A stretch of 50,406 nucleotides of DNA from Gammaproteobacteria bacterium (GCA_023485185.1 JAMCZP010000292.1:1-50406), one strand, 5' to 3'. Shown: positions 27,798 to 37,249, counted from the first letter of the stretch. Numbers and translations are program-made. Notes: generated by a model not told the origin, from the sequence alone.

Positions 27798-28456
27798 GCG
27801 GAATGCGGCTGTTAGATCGACACGTGACGCTATTTAGCGGTTCACTACGCACGTTGCTACGCCGCGAAAGCGACCGTCGGCGCTGCGCTGACTCGCCCTA
27901 TGCTTGGCTATTTCAGCCTTACATGGGCGATGAGTTAGTGGCAATTGCCTGTTATGTGACGCCCACCTCATCGTCTCCTCTGATGAGTTTGGCTGCAGTG
28001 GTGCTGAGTCAACAGCAGGTGCGTACCAGTCGTGCTTTTGTGATGACATTAGGTATGCCGGAGCATGTCGAAAGCGCAACGCTGCGCCGTCATCAATTGC
28101 TGTACCAAGCCGGTAATGTAATGCCGCCAAGCAGTGAGAACTTAAGCGCCCTAGTCGAGTTTATTGGTAATCGTCCGATTATTGGCTGGCAGTTAGACAA
28201 GCGGATTAGCACCTTAAATGTATTATTAAGGGCAACGCTAGACTTTGCGTTGCCGAATGCTCAGGTCGATGTCGCTAAACTGCATCAGCGCCAACTACGT
28301 CGTTCACACCCGCAGGTTGAGCTCCCCAGTACCTTTGCAAAGGCGTTGGCGTGCTGGCAAGTGCCTAGGGTCGGCATGCAAAGTGTGTTGGGTGCAGCGA
28401 CGGCCAGCGCGCTGCTGTATATGCGCCTACAGCGCAATATGGCGGAAACAGATTAG
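27794..28456 (+). CDS. DnaQ-like exonuclease homologue lacking all catalytic residues
   Basis: The GTG start at 27794 overlaps the stop of the DUF294 gene (GTGA), so translation is coupled. The 220 residues align by pattern to DnaQ-family DEDD exonucleases encoded at this position in other gammaproteobacteria. LVAIACYVTP (48-57) stands where the DxE motif should be. LVEFIGNRPIIGWQLDKR (120-137) corresponds to the FxxFxGxxxLVGHN block. GMQSVLGAATASALLYMRL (194-212) corresponds to GRHTALGDALATAEVFLRL, with Gln196 for the catalytic His and Ala201 for the Asp. The Asp-x-Glu pair is gone as well. The frame is intact and well conserved in its hydrophobic core, so this looks like a kept pseudo-enzyme rather than a decaying gene. 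The family call rests on context and on my pattern alignment. Confidence 0.7.
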   Translation: MSGMRLLDRHVTLFSGSLRTLLRRESDRRRCADSPYAWLFQPYMGDELVAIACYVTPTSSSPLMSLAAVVLSQQQVRTSRAFVMTLGMPEHVESATLRRHQLLYQAGNVMPPSSENLSALVEFIGNRPIIGWQLDKRISTLNVLLRATLDFALPNAQVDVAKLHQRQLRRSHPQVELPSTFAKALACWQVPRVGMQSVLGAATASALLYMRLQRNMAETD

Positions 28457-28552
28457 CGGGGAGAGTTTGGGTCAGGCGAAGAGTATTGCTAGAATGGTGC
28501 CCAATTATGCCTTTCTAGCGCTTTTCACCATTTCATCGGCAGTGCTTATATC

Positions 28553-29488
28553 ATGCAATCTCTTGATCATTTCGACCCCGCTCATTTTGATGCTACTGGC
28601 TTGGATCCTGTTGAGGCAGCCCCCGTTGATGTTGTCCAAGATCTATCAGAGCAGGCTGATGCCAAGCAGAAGCGTGAGTTTAATAAGCTACAGAAGCGCC
28701 TGCGCCGAGAAGTGGGCAACGCGATTATTGATTACCAGATGATTAACGAAGGTGATCGGGTGATGGTGTGCCTTTCCGGTGGCAAGGACAGCTATACCAT
28801 GCTGGAGATTTTGCGCAATTTGCAGCGCAATGCGCTGGTCAATTTTTCGCTGGTAGCCGTCAACTTGGATCAAAAGCAGCCGGGTTTTCCAGAGCATGTG
28901 CTGCCAGCGTATCTGAATAAGCAGGGCGTGGAGTATCACATCGTTGAACGAGATACGTACTCTGTGGTGAAAGAAAAAACCCCTGAAGGTAAAACCACTT
29001 GTGCGCTCTGCTCACGGCTGCGGCGCGGCTCGCTATATGGTTTTGCCGAAGAGATTGGTGCCAATAAGATAGCCTTGGGTCATCACCGGGAAGATATTCT
29101 TGAAACGCTGTTTTTGAATATGTTCTTCGGTGGCAGCTTGAAAGCCATGCCACCCAAGCTTTTATCCGATGATGGTAAAAACATCGTCATTCGGCCGCTG
29201 GCGTACTGTAAAGAGGCAGATATTGCAGAGTTTTCGCGGCTGATGCAGTTCCCGATCATTCCCTGCAATTTATGCGGTTCGCAGCCTAATATGCAGCGCC
29301 AGGTAGTGAAGGAGATGCTTGCCGAGTGGGACAAGAAATTCCCTGGCCGTTTGGAAAGCATGTTTAAAGCCGTCACTAATATTGCACCTTCGCAGTTGGC
29401 GGATCGCAGCCTGTTTGATTTTGCAGGCTTGGAAACGAAGCAGGCTGAGCTGTTAGCTGGGCGCATTAACGCCTTTAATATCAGCTAA
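28553..29488 (+). CDS. ttcA: tRNA 2-thiocytidine biosynthesis protein TtcA
   Basis: TtcA thiolates cytidine 32 of certain tRNAs using ATP and an Fe-S cluster. The 311-residue protein has the PP-loop SGGKDS (75-80). It has two cysteine pairs, Cys150-x2-Cys153 (CALC) and Cys238-x2-Cys241 (CNLC), that hold the cluster, and the conserved [12 protein letters not shown] and SQPNMQR. An N-terminal extension of about 35 residues before the conserved [12 protein letters not shown] is poorly conserved, and no strong ribosome-binding site precedes the ATG, so a shorter start is possible. It converges on the Anr gene and overlaps its 3' end by 8 bp. Confidence 0.95.
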   Translation: MQSLDHFDPAHFDATGLDPVEAAPVDVVQDLSEQADAKQKREFNKLQKRLRREVGNAIIDYQMINEGDRVMVCLSGGKDSYTMLEILRNLQRNALVNFSLVAVNLDQKQPGFPEHVLPAYLNKQGVEYHIVERDTYSVVKEKTPEGKTTCALCSRLRRGSLYGFAEEIGANKIALGHHREDILETLFLNMFFGGSLKAMPPKLLSDDGKNIVIRPLAYCKEADIAEFSRLMQFPIIPCNLCGSQPNMQRQVVKEMLAEWDKKFPGRLESMFKAVTNIAPSQLADRSLFDFAGLETKQAELLAGRINAFNIS

Positions 29489-30227
29489 CCGTTTGCTCTT
29501 CTTCTTCGGCGAGGGTGATTAAACGCGGCATATCGAGAATATTGACCTCTCTACCTGAAACCGCCACCACGCTCTGCTGCTGGAAGCGGCTTAAAATACG
29601 GCTGACCGTTTCCACAGCTAAGCCAAGGTAATTACCGATGTCGGCTCTGGGCATGGAGAGTCGAAAGCTATAAGGCGAGTAGCCCCGGTGGCGAAAGCGA
29701 TCCGACAGCGTGATCAAAAAGGTGGCCAGGCGCTGGTCGGCGGTTTTGCGCGATAGCAGGCGCATCATGCGGCGATCATCACGTAACTCCTTGCTCATAC
29801 TGCGATACAGCTGTCCGCGCAGTTCGGGGAGCTCTTCCGAGAGTAAATCCAAGCGATCAAACGGGATCTCGCAGACGGTGGTTGTCTCCAGGGCGATCAC
29901 GCTACCGGGGTACTGCTCTTCATCGATACCATCTAGCCCCACCAGTTCACTGGGTAGATAGAAGTTGGTTAGCTGCTCGCTGCCGTTACCTTCGGCGGTC
30001 ATCTGTTTCAAGCTGCCCGAACGAACGGCGTAAACGCTGGTGAAGGTGTCGCCTTGCCGAAACAGTGGCTCACCTTTTTTCAGCGGTGAGCGTCGTCGAA
30101 TAATAGCATCGAACTGGCCCATATCGTCCAGCTCAAGGGCAAGCGGCAGGCAAAGTGAACTCAGACTGCAGGTTTGGCAGCGAGCTTCGTGCGGTAGCGA
30201 GCGGCGATGGCTCATAGGTTCCAACAT
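29481..30227 (-). CDS. anr: Anr/Fnr-type oxygen-sensing transcription regulator
   Basis: This 248-residue Crp/Fnr-family protein has the [4Fe-4S] ligands of Fnr: Cys17, Cys20, Cys26 (C-x2-C-x5-C) and Cys119. A cyclic-nucleotide-like beta-roll, a dimer helix and a C-terminal helix-turn-helix follow. Its recognition helix contains VETVSR, the E-x2-SR that reads the TTGAT half-site. It activates anaerobic and microaerobic genes when the cluster is intact. AAGGAG precedes the ATG. It lies downstream of hemN and the cco accessory genes, as in Pseudomonas, and is likely to control both. The gene overlaps the 3' end of ttcA by 8 bp. Confidence 0.95.
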   Translation of the reverse strand: MLEPMSHRRSLPHEARCQTCSLSSLCLPLALELDDMGQFDAIIRRRSPLKKGEPLFRQGDTFTSVYAVRSGSLKQMTAEGNGSEQLTNFYLPSELVGLDGIDEEQYPGSVIALETTTVCEIPFDRLDLLSEELPELRGQLYRSMSKELRDDRRMMRLLSRKTADQRLATFLITLSDRFRHRGYSPYSFRLSMPRADIGNYLGLAVETVSRILSRFQQQSVVAVSGREVNILDMPRLITLAEEEEQTVS

Positions 30228-30309
30228 GCTTTGCTCCTTGCGTTAGTTACGCTGATATTATACGGACCGCAACTAGTATGGGAGCTTTCGCACCCTAGCG
30301 ACAAGTTGA

Positions 30310-31743
30310 TTAAACAATCTTAGAGTAGCGCTGCCCTGTTTGCCCAGGTAGATGGGCATCGAACGCCATGGCTAAATGGCGAATGAGCAGCCGCCCTATG
30401 GGCGTTGCGCTAAGCTGGTCGCCACTTCGGGTTAACAGGCCATCTTTCTCGGCGCTCTGCAGACGCTCAAGGGCAGCCGCAAAGTAACGCGGTGCATCAA
30501 TATTCCAGCGTTCACTGACGGCGGCCAGGTCGATGCGCATATCGCACATCAGTCGCTCAATAACGTCCCGACGAATCAAGTCGTCTTCGGTTAAGCGCAG
30601 CCCCTTTACAGTGGCTAACTGGCCTTGATCCAGTGCCGCCTCATAGCGGGCAAGGTCGCTTGGGTTCTGCGCATAGACATCGCCAACCCGTGAGATAGCT
30701 GATACGCCAAGGCCGATTAAGTCGCACTGGGCATGGCTTGAGTAGCCCTGGAAATTGCGTTGCAGTGAGCCCTCGTGCTGAGCAACGGCCAGGCTGTCAT
30801 CCGGGCGGGCAAAATGATCCATACCGATATGCACGTAGCCTGCTGCTGTGAGCATCTCAATGGTAGTGCGCAGAATTGCCAGCTTCTCCTCGCCACCCGG
30901 TAAATCGTCCTCACTAATGCGCCGCTGTGGGGGGAAGCGCTCGGGCATATGAGCGTAGTTAAACACCGAAAGGCGAGCCGGGTTGAGTTCAATGACTTGG
31001 CGTAAGGTGTCTGCAAAGCTCTTCTCGGTTTGAAAGGGTAAGCCGTAAATCAAATCGAGGTTAAGCGAGCGAAACCCGAGTCGGTGGGCTTCCTCCATCA
31101 ACGTTTCAGTCAGTACTCGGGGCTGAATACGGTTAATGGCTTTCTGGACCAGCGGGCTTAAATCCTGAACCCCCAGGCTAATACGATTAAACCCCAGCGA
31201 TTGAAGATGGCGCAGGGTAAAAACGTCTGCTTCGCGAGGGTCTATTTCAATCGCATAATCGCGCTCGGGAGACTCAGAAAGTCCAAACCGGGCATGCAAA
31301 CGGTCAATCAGATCACCCATCTGATTCAAACTCAGAAACGTCGGCGTACCGCCACCCCAATGCAACTGCTTTACCGGCCGCGAGGTATCAAGGTGGCGAG
31401 CGGTAAGCACCATCTCACGGTCGAGTCGGCTCAGATAAGGCTCCGCCAGTGCGGTATTTTTCGTGGCAATCTTGTTGCATGCACAGTAAAAGCAAATCTT
31501 ACGACAGAACGGGACATGGACATAAAGCGAGAGCGCGCGTTTGCCCGCGTTGCTGCGCTCTAAGGCCTGAGTTAGGTCGCCAGGGGTAAACTGCTCATTG
31601 AATGATAGCGCCGTGGGGTAAGAGGTATAGCGTGGGCCGCTGGTGTCGTAACGGCGCACCAAGGCTTCCTCCCACACCGGTTGCGTGGGCTCTGCCACAC
31701 TAGAGGGTGCACAAGGTGAAGCAGCAAGGGCATGAACGGTCAT
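30310..31743 (-). CDS. hemN: Oxygen-independent coproporphyrinogen III oxidase
   Basis: HemN is the radical-SAM enzyme that decarboxylates coproporphyrinogen III to protoporphyrinogen IX without oxygen, for heme synthesis at low oxygen. The 477-residue protein has GPRYTSYPTA near the N-terminus and the cluster motif Cys80-x3-Cys84-x2-Cys87 (FCRKICFYC) followed by Cys89. GGGTPTFL and a HemN C-terminal domain follow. It has about 20 more N-terminal residues than E. coli HemN (457). The gene lies between the cco accessory genes and anr, matching Pseudomonas. A weak Anr-like sequence, TTGAGCCATGTCAT, is present at 31804-31817. Confidence 0.95.
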   Translation of the reverse strand: MTVHALAASPCAPSSVAEPTQPVWEEALVRRYDTSGPRYTSYPTALSFNEQFTPGDLTQALERSNAGKRALSLYVHVPFCRKICFYCACNKIATKNTALAEPYLSRLDREMVLTARHLDTSRPVKQLHWGGGTPTFLSLNQMGDLIDRLHARFGLSESPERDYAIEIDPREADVFTLRHLQSLGFNRISLGVQDLSPLVQKAINRIQPRVLTETLMEEAHRLGFRSLNLDLIYGLPFQTEKSFADTLRQVIELNPARLSVFNYAHMPERFPPQRRISEDDLPGGEEKLAILRTTIEMLTAAGYVHIGMDHFARPDDSLAVAQHEGSLQRNFQGYSSHAQCDLIGLGVSAISRVGDVYAQNPSDLARYEAALDQGQLATVKGLRLTEDDLIRRDVIERLMCDMRIDLAAVSERWNIDAPRYFAAALERLQSAEKDGLLTRSGDQLSATPIGRLLIRHLAMAFDAHLPGQTGQRYSKIV

Positions 31744-31818
31744 TGAGAGGCGCTCCAGCGTTAGGGACTGCCGCTAGCCTAGCCCGTAGCAAAAGGGTAA
31801 ATGTTGAGCCATGTCATA

Positions 31819-32514
31819 CTAATGAAAAGTATGTGCCGTGAGCATCCAGAGCTGCCAAAGCGCAAAGGCAATAATCGTTAACGCTGCCACGCTACGTGTT
31901 GCCGGGTGGCGAATTAAATGACTTAGCTGGCGCGCGGCAAGGCCGGTGGCTAACAGGGCGGGCAGGGTGCCAAGCCCGAAAGCGCCCATCAGTAGAGCGC
32001 CCTGAAAAGGGTCGGCAATTGCTAAGCTCCAGGCCAGCATGGAGTACACCAGCCCACAGGGTAGCCAACCCCATAGTGCGCCTAACGCAAACGCTTGAGG
32101 AAGATGCACGACGGGCATTAACCGCCGCCCCATGGGCTCAATAAAGCGCCAAAGTCGCCGCCCCACGGCTTCGACTTTGAGTAATCCTTTCCACCAGTTG
32201 GCGATGTATAGCGCCATCAGGATCAGCATTAGCGCGGCAAATACCTGAAGCAGCAACCTTGCGGTGGCCGAAAGCGAAACTAGCGTGCCTAGCAGCGCTA
32301 CCAGCGCGCCTGCGCTCATATAGCTAATGATACGACCTGCATTATAGCTTAGCAGTAGGCCGCCCATGCGCGCTGGATGACGCATGCTGGGAGGTACTGC
32401 AAAGGTGAGCGCGCTCATAATGCCACCACACATACCAATGCAGTGCGCGCCCCCCATCAAGCCAAATACAAATGCCGCCATCAGCGGCGGCAGGTCAAGG
32501 CCGGTTGGGTTCAT
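31819..32514 (-). CDS. TauE/SafE-like membrane protein associated with the cco cluster
   Basis: The 231-residue protein has about six membrane helices and the HCIGMCGG motif (residues 24-31) at the end of the first, typical of the DsbD_2/SafE-like family linked to cytochrome oxidase copper assembly. A second Gly-Trp-Leu-Pro-Cys motif (GWLPCGLVYS) lies in the second half. The family is annotated as sulfite exporter by similarity, but the position after ccoS suggests a role in cbb3 oxidase maturation or copper handling. It starts inside the ccoS stop (4-bp ATGA overlap), so it is part of the ccoGHIS unit. Confidence 0.8.
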   Translation of the reverse strand: MNPTGLDLPPLMAAFVFGLMGGAHCIGMCGGIMSALTFAVPPSMRHPARMGGLLLSYNAGRIISYMSAGALVALLGTLVSLSATARLLLQVFAALMLILMALYIANWWKGLLKVEAVGRRLWRFIEPMGRRLMPVVHLPQAFALGALWGWLPCGLVYSMLAWSLAIADPFQGALLMGAFGLGTLPALLATGLAARQLSHLIRHPATRSVAALTIIAFALWQLWMLTAHTFH

Positions 32515-32732
32515 GGTGGGGGCTCTTGGCCATCGGAACTGTTGTTAGCAGCTTGCTGACGCTGGCGGCGCTGTTCAGCGCTCAGATCATTCTCATCTTC
32601 ATCAAACAGAATATGGTGTGCGGGGCCTTCCAGGTCATCGAACTGATCATTTTTAACCGCCCAGAAAAATGCCCAGACGGCGAGGCCCAGCAAAATAAGT
32701 GAAAGCGGAATGAGCAGATACAGAATCGTCAT
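32511..32732 (-). CDS. ccoS: cbb3-type cytochrome oxidase assembly protein CcoS
   Basis: CcoS is a small single-helix membrane protein needed to insert cofactors into cbb3 oxidase. The chosen ATG (32730-32732) overlaps the ccoI stop and gives 73 residues beginning MTILYLLIPLSLILLG. It continues WAFFWAVKNDQFDDLEGPA, the CcoS signature. The C-terminal tail is acidic, then Gln/Ser-rich. A longer upstream frame runs through ccoI and is rejected. Confidence 0.92.
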   Translation of the reverse strand: MTILYLLIPLSLILLGLAVWAFFWAVKNDQFDDLEGPAHHILFDEDENDLSAEQRRQRQQAANNSSDGQEPPP

Positions 32733-35185
32733 GCGGTCACCGGGAGTGGAGAGCTCAGCGATGTAGGTGCCTGGGTACGCCAGCGTGACAGGCGTAGGGC
32801 ATTGCCGACCACCACCAATGAGCTGAGCGACATGCCTATGGCGGCAAGCCAAGGCGGCACCAAGCCCATCGCTGCCAGCGGCAGTGCAGAAAAGTTATAA
32901 CACACTGACCAAATCATATTCTGTCGCATGATACGCCGGGTGGCGCGGGAAATCTCAATGGCATCAAATATCCGCATTAATCGCGGGCTGAGCAGTACTG
33001 CATCGGCGCGAGTACGGGCAAGATCCGTCGCGCCATTCATGGCAATCGCCACGTCGGCACCGGCCAGCACTGGCACATCGTTAATACCGTCGCCCACCAT
33101 AAGCACCGTTTCACCTGAGGCTTGAAGCTCGCGCAGCCGAGCTAACTTGCCTTCAGGGCTAACGCCCGCATGCCAGGTGGTAATATGCAGTTGATCAGCT
33201 AGGCTCTCTACCGCATCGGCAGTATCACCTGACAGCAGCTCGACGTTTAAGCCTTTGGCTTGCAGCGCTGCAATCGTCGCAGGGGCATCGTCGCGTATAC
33301 CGTCATGCAAGCCAAACCATGCGCGGGGCGCGCCATCTTCACTGAGCAGTAGCCACTGGCCCCTGGCAGGCGATGAAATGTTTTCTTCACTGGCAAATTC
33401 TGGTTTACCCAGCCTCCAACGAGCGCCGTTTAGCGTGCCCTCTAACCCTTGCCCAGTGTGGCTATGAATATCTTTCGCCTGCAAAGTGGCATCCCTAAAT
33501 GGGCGAAAGGCACGGGCAATGGGGTGTTCTGAATGAGCTTCCAGAGCCGCAGCAATTGCTTGGGCACGTTCGGTGGTTAACTCACTCAGCGTTTGTGTCT
33601 GTGTCAGGTGCATTTCGCCACGGGTTAGGGTGCCGGTTTTATCAAAGATTACTCGGGTGACGTTGGAAAGCGACTCAAGGGCATCGGCGCGGGTAATCAG
33701 CACGCCGCGTTTACGCAGTTGGCCGTGACCCGCGGTTAAAGCGGTAGGGGTGGCCAACGCTAACGCGCAAGGGCAGGTCACCACGAGCACTGAAAGCAGC
33801 ACCCAGAGCATTCGCGAGGGGTCGATAAACCACCAGGCAATGGTCACGCAGGTAGTCACCAGGAGTAAGCGAAGTACAAATAAGTGCGCCATGCGGGCCG
33901 CCATTTGAGCAAGCCGCGGTCGTGTGGCAAAGGCACGGTCAGTGAGATCGACAATCCCTGCCACCCGGGCATCTCGCCCAGCATGGGTCACCCGGACCAC
34001 CAGCGGATTTTCCATATTTTGGCTGCCGCCGGTAATCATGTCGCCCACGCGACGCGTCACTGGCAGGTATTCACCGGTGAGCATCGACTCATCCAGACTT
34101 GATTCGCCCTCTTCAATCAGGCCGTCGGCGGGTACGCCGTGGCCCGGCTTGATCAATACGCGGTCGCCTGGGGCGAGTTCACTGGCGGGCAGAATGCGTT
34201 CGCTGCCGTCGTCTTCAAGGCGCGTCGCAGAGATAGGCAATACACCGCTAAGGGCATTACCACTGTGGCCGCTGCGCCGTCTAGCGCGACCTTCCACATA
34301 GCGGCCAAACAGCAAAAAGAAGGTGAACATTGCTACCGAGTCAAAGTAGACCTCACCGACGTTGAACAGCACCGCGTAGCTACTGGCAAGGTATGCACCG
34401 CCAATCGCCAGCGACACCGGTACATCCATGCCCAGTACGCGATTACGAAGATCGCGCAGGGCATTGCGAAAAAATGGCTGGGCGGAGAAAAACACTACCG
34501 GGGTGGCTAGCGCAAACGAGAGCCAATGAAACAGCGCATAGAAATCCTCGCTAATTTCGCCAGGCCCGGCGACATAGATAGGAATCGAGAACATCATCAC
34601 TTGCATCATACCGACGGCGGCGATAATCAGCCGACGCACATTCATACGCTCTTCATGCTGCAGGCGCGCTTGTGCTTGATCGGGCTCGTAGGGCTGAGCG
34701 TCGTAACCAATCGCCGCCAGTTCAGCAAGTAGCTGTGAGAGCTTAAGTTGCTGTGGATTCCAGCTTACCCGCAGACGGTGATGGGTCAAATTAACAGCGC
34801 TGGAGGTAATGCCTGGTAGGGCATTTAAGCGATGCTCAATCAGCCAAGCACAGGCGGCACAGGTAATGCCCTCAATGGCGAGAGTGGCTTTTACATTGCC
34901 CTCATCCCCATCGGGATGAACAAACTGTATCTGTAAGCCAGGATCGTCAAACACGGACCAAGTGTCCGCTTTAGCGGCTTGGCGTTCATCTGGACGCTCT
35001 GGAAGCTCGGTGCGGTAGCGATAATAACTCGCCAAACCACCGTCGACGATGGCATGGGCTACCGCTTCGCAGCCTGGGCAGCAAAGCGGGTGAGTGTGCT
35101 CATCCAGGGTAATTGTCCAGGGCGCCCCAGCGGGTACCGGATTACCGCAGTGATAGCAGGCGGAGTCAGAAGCGGCGTTGCTCAT
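32729..35185 (-). CDS. ccoI: Copper-transporting P1B-type ATPase CcoI
   Basis: CcoI (FixI) moves copper across the inner membrane for assembly of the CuB centre of cbb3 oxidase. The 818-residue protein has an N-terminal zinc-finger-like region (CYHC and CCPGC, residues 10-39) and a heavy-metal-associated domain with Cys109-x2-Cys112. Eight membrane helices are predicted, with the CPC motif at 471-473. The phosphorylation motif DKTGT has Asp515, and MVGDGINDVPVL completes the ATP-binding hinge. It overlaps ccoH by 4 bp upstream and ccoS by 4 bp downstream, a tight chain of coupled genes. Confidence 0.95.
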   Translation of the reverse strand: MSNAASDSACYHCGNPVPAGAPWTITLDEHTHPLCCPGCEAVAHAIVDGGLASYYRYRTELPERPDERQAAKADTWSVFDDPGLQIQFVHPDGDEGNVKATLAIEGITCAACAWLIEHRLNALPGITSSAVNLTHHRLRVSWNPQQLKLSQLLAELAAIGYDAQPYEPDQAQARLQHEERMNVRRLIIAAVGMMQVMMFSIPIYVAGPGEISEDFYALFHWLSFALATPVVFFSAQPFFRNALRDLRNRVLGMDVPVSLAIGGAYLASSYAVLFNVGEVYFDSVAMFTFFLLFGRYVEGRARRRSGHSGNALSGVLPISATRLEDDGSERILPASELAPGDRVLIKPGHGVPADGLIEEGESSLDESMLTGEYLPVTRRVGDMITGGSQNMENPLVVRVTHAGRDARVAGIVDLTDRAFATRPRLAQMAARMAHLFVLRLLLVTTCVTIAWWFIDPSRMLWVLLSVLVVTCPCALALATPTALTAGHGQLRKRGVLITRADALESLSNVTRVIFDKTGTLTRGEMHLTQTQTLSELTTERAQAIAAALEAHSEHPIARAFRPFRDATLQAKDIHSHTGQGLEGTLNGARWRLGKPEFASEENISSPARGQWLLLSEDGAPRAWFGLHDGIRDDAPATIAALQAKGLNVELLSGDTADAVESLADQLHITTWHAGVSPEGKLARLRELQASGETVLMVGDGINDVPVLAGADVAIAMNGATDLARTRADAVLLSPRLMRIFDAIEISRATRRIMRQNMIWSVCYNFSALPLAAMGLVPPWLAAIGMSLSSLVVVGNALRLSRWRTQAPTSLSSPLPVTA

Positions 35186-35721
35186 TCGCTGTCTGGGCGC
35201 CCTCCTGGCAGTAGTGCAACACTATTTTCATCGGGGAAAGTGGCTTCTCCCACTAAGCGCCAGTCGGCTTCTTGCCGCTCAGGCTGAAGCTGGATGTACC
35301 AACGGTAGCGCATATTATCTGGCCCCTGGGTGATGTAGCGGCCGTCGCGGACGTGTTCAAGCACAAAGGACTGGTCGCGGTCATCTTCAGTGGGAAAGAT
35401 AAAGTCTAAATAGAGCGTATCCGGGTGCGTATCACCGGCTAAATCAATCACAATGTCGCTGGTCAGCGGGTCAAGCCGAAGCTCTGCGCTTAAGTTTAAC
35501 TCACGGGCGCGCTCCTGCTTGGCAAACACCATGTTGATGGCCTTACCGTGCTCATAATAATCTTCCTGCACAACCATGCCATCGGCCGTTCGAATTGAAA
35601 GCACCGCAAAAGTGGAGCTAACGATAATCGAAGAAAACAGCAGGCCGATTAAAAACCATGGCCAAAACTGCTTATACCAAGGCGTTACCTTATTTTCAGT
35701 GGGTAATAAAGGGGGTGACAT
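35182..35721 (-). CDS. ccoH: cbb3 oxidase assembly protein CcoH (FixH)
   Basis: CcoH is a membrane-anchored periplasmic protein that stays with the cbb3 oxidase during assembly. The 179-residue protein has a cytoplasmic N-terminus (TPWYKQFWPWFLIGL) leading into one membrane helix (about residues 20-43). A FixH domain follows that begins VVQEDYYEHGKAIN and ends in a basic, acidic-tipped tail. The stop overlaps the ccoI start by 4 bp, and it begins 5 bp after ccoG ends. Confidence 0.92.
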   Translation of the reverse strand: MSPPLLPTENKVTPWYKQFWPWFLIGLLFSSIIVSSTFAVLSIRTADGMVVQEDYYEHGKAINMVFAKQERARELNLSAELRLDPLTSDIVIDLAGDTHPDTLYLDFIFPTEDDRDQSFVLEHVRDGRYITQGPDNMRYRWYIQLQPERQEADWRLVGEATFPDENSVALLPGGRPDSE

Positions 35722-35726
35722 GCTTG

Positions 35727-37166
35727 TTATCTCCTAATATCGCCTAAGAAGCGAGTGTCCCGCTCAAGGCGAATGCGCTCATCTTGCTCAGCCTGTAATG
35801 AGAACACAATGGCGTGACTGGGCTGCTGAAGTTCGTCTGGGTCAGCGGTGACGGTCACTACTTGAAGGCGTGACTCGCCCGCTGGCACGTTAATGATTTC
35901 ATGGTCCAGGGTTAAACCTGTTAGGCCGACAACGCTGAGCTGATAAGTATGATCCTGATCATCCAGATTGCGTACCGTTAAGCTATAGACGTTGCTAATA
36001 CGGCCATCGCGGGTCATTTGATAGAGCTGCGTGCGTTCGCGTTCAGCCTCAAAACCAAGGGGCATACGGTCATTTATGGCCCAGGCAAAGGTGCCCACCA
36101 TAACTAACAGGGCCGCGAAGTAACCTAGCAGGCGAGGGCGCAATACGCGGCTCTTTTTGCCCTCTAATGCGTTTTCGGTGGTGTAACGCACTAACCCGCG
36201 CGGGTAGCCCATTTTATCCATCACGCTGTCGCAGGCGTCGATGCAGGCGGCACAGCTAATGCATTCAGGCTGCAGGCCATCGCGAATATCGATCCCGGTA
36301 GGGCAGACCTGTACGCATAGATCGCAGTCGACGCAGTCCCCGTAACCTGCCTCGCGGGCTTCGGCGTGACTTAGATCTTTTCTGCGGTGACCGCGGGGCT
36401 CACCGCGGGACTCATCGTAGGAAACGATTAGCGTATCGCGGTCAAACATAACCGACTGAAAGCGCGCATAGGGGCACATGTAGATGCACACCTGTTCGCG
36501 CAGCCAGCCAGCGTTGAGATAAGTAAACACCAGGAAAAAACCGACCCAGAAATAGGACCAGCCGTGGGCTTCCAAGGTAGGAAGTTCCGCCACTAGATCG
36601 CGAATCGGCGTGAAATAACCCACAAAGGTGACGCCGGTGGCGAGGGCAATGATTAGCCAAGCGACATGTTTAGCGCCTTTGCGCCAGACTTTATCGGCGG
36701 TCATTGGCTGATCGTCGAGTTTAATTCGCCGGTTGCGCGAGCCTTCAATACGATGCTCAAGCCAAATAAACAGAAAAGTCCAAACACTTTGGGGGCAGGT
36801 ATAGCCACACCAAACACGGCCAGCAAAAACGGTAATAAAAAACAGCCCAAAGGCGCAAATTATCAATAGCCACGATAGCAGGATGAACTCCTGTGGATAA
36901 AACGTAGCGGTAAAGATATGGAATTCACGGTTGGGTAAATCAAACAGAATGAGCGGTCGATCCCCAACGTTGATCCACGGTAAGAGAAAAAACAGCATCA
37001 TTAGCGCCCAGTTCGCGCTGCGCCGTAGTTTCTGAAAAGCACCTTTAATTTCGCGCACGTAAATGTGACGCCGCTTGGCGTACATGTCTTGAGTCACTGC
37101 TTCAGAGTAGGGCGTGTGGTGCCCCACCGGGTTCGGCGTGATGTCTTGGCTTGGTATCTTTTCCAT
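35727..37166 (-). CDS. ccoG: cbb3 oxidase accessory protein CcoG (polyferredoxin)
   Basis: CcoG (FixG, RdxA) is an inner-membrane ferredoxin-like protein that helps copper maturation of cbb3 oxidase. The 479-residue protein has five or so membrane helices and a WCGYTCPQ motif in the membrane part. Two [4Fe-4S] sites follow: C-x2-C-x2-C-x3-CP (CVDCDLCVQVCP) and C-x2-C-x2-C-x3-C (CISCAACIDAC). The C-terminal half is an immunoglobulin-like domain. A terminator hairpin and a gap of about 186 bp separate it from ccoP, so it may have its own promoter. Confidence 0.95.
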   Translation of the reverse strand: MEKIPSQDITPNPVGHHTPYSEAVTQDMYAKRRHIYVREIKGAFQKLRRSANWALMMLFFLLPWINVGDRPLILFDLPNREFHIFTATFYPQEFILLSWLLIICAFGLFFITVFAGRVWCGYTCPQSVWTFLFIWLEHRIEGSRNRRIKLDDQPMTADKVWRKGAKHVAWLIIALATGVTFVGYFTPIRDLVAELPTLEAHGWSYFWVGFFLVFTYLNAGWLREQVCIYMCPYARFQSVMFDRDTLIVSYDESRGEPRGHRRKDLSHAEAREAGYGDCVDCDLCVQVCPTGIDIRDGLQPECISCAACIDACDSVMDKMGYPRGLVRYTTENALEGKKSRVLRPRLLGYFAALLVMVGTFAWAINDRMPLGFEAERERTQLYQMTRDGRISNVYSLTVRNLDDQDHTYQLSVVGLTGLTLDHEIINVPAGESRLQVVTVTADPDELQQPSHAIVFSLQAEQDERIRLERDTRFLGDIRR

Positions 37167-37249
37167 GGCGATATTCCCGGCTCTAAAGGCAGGAGAGGCT
37201 GCATCTGAGGGATGAGCCCAGGCTGCATGGGCAATATTGTATCGGGTTG

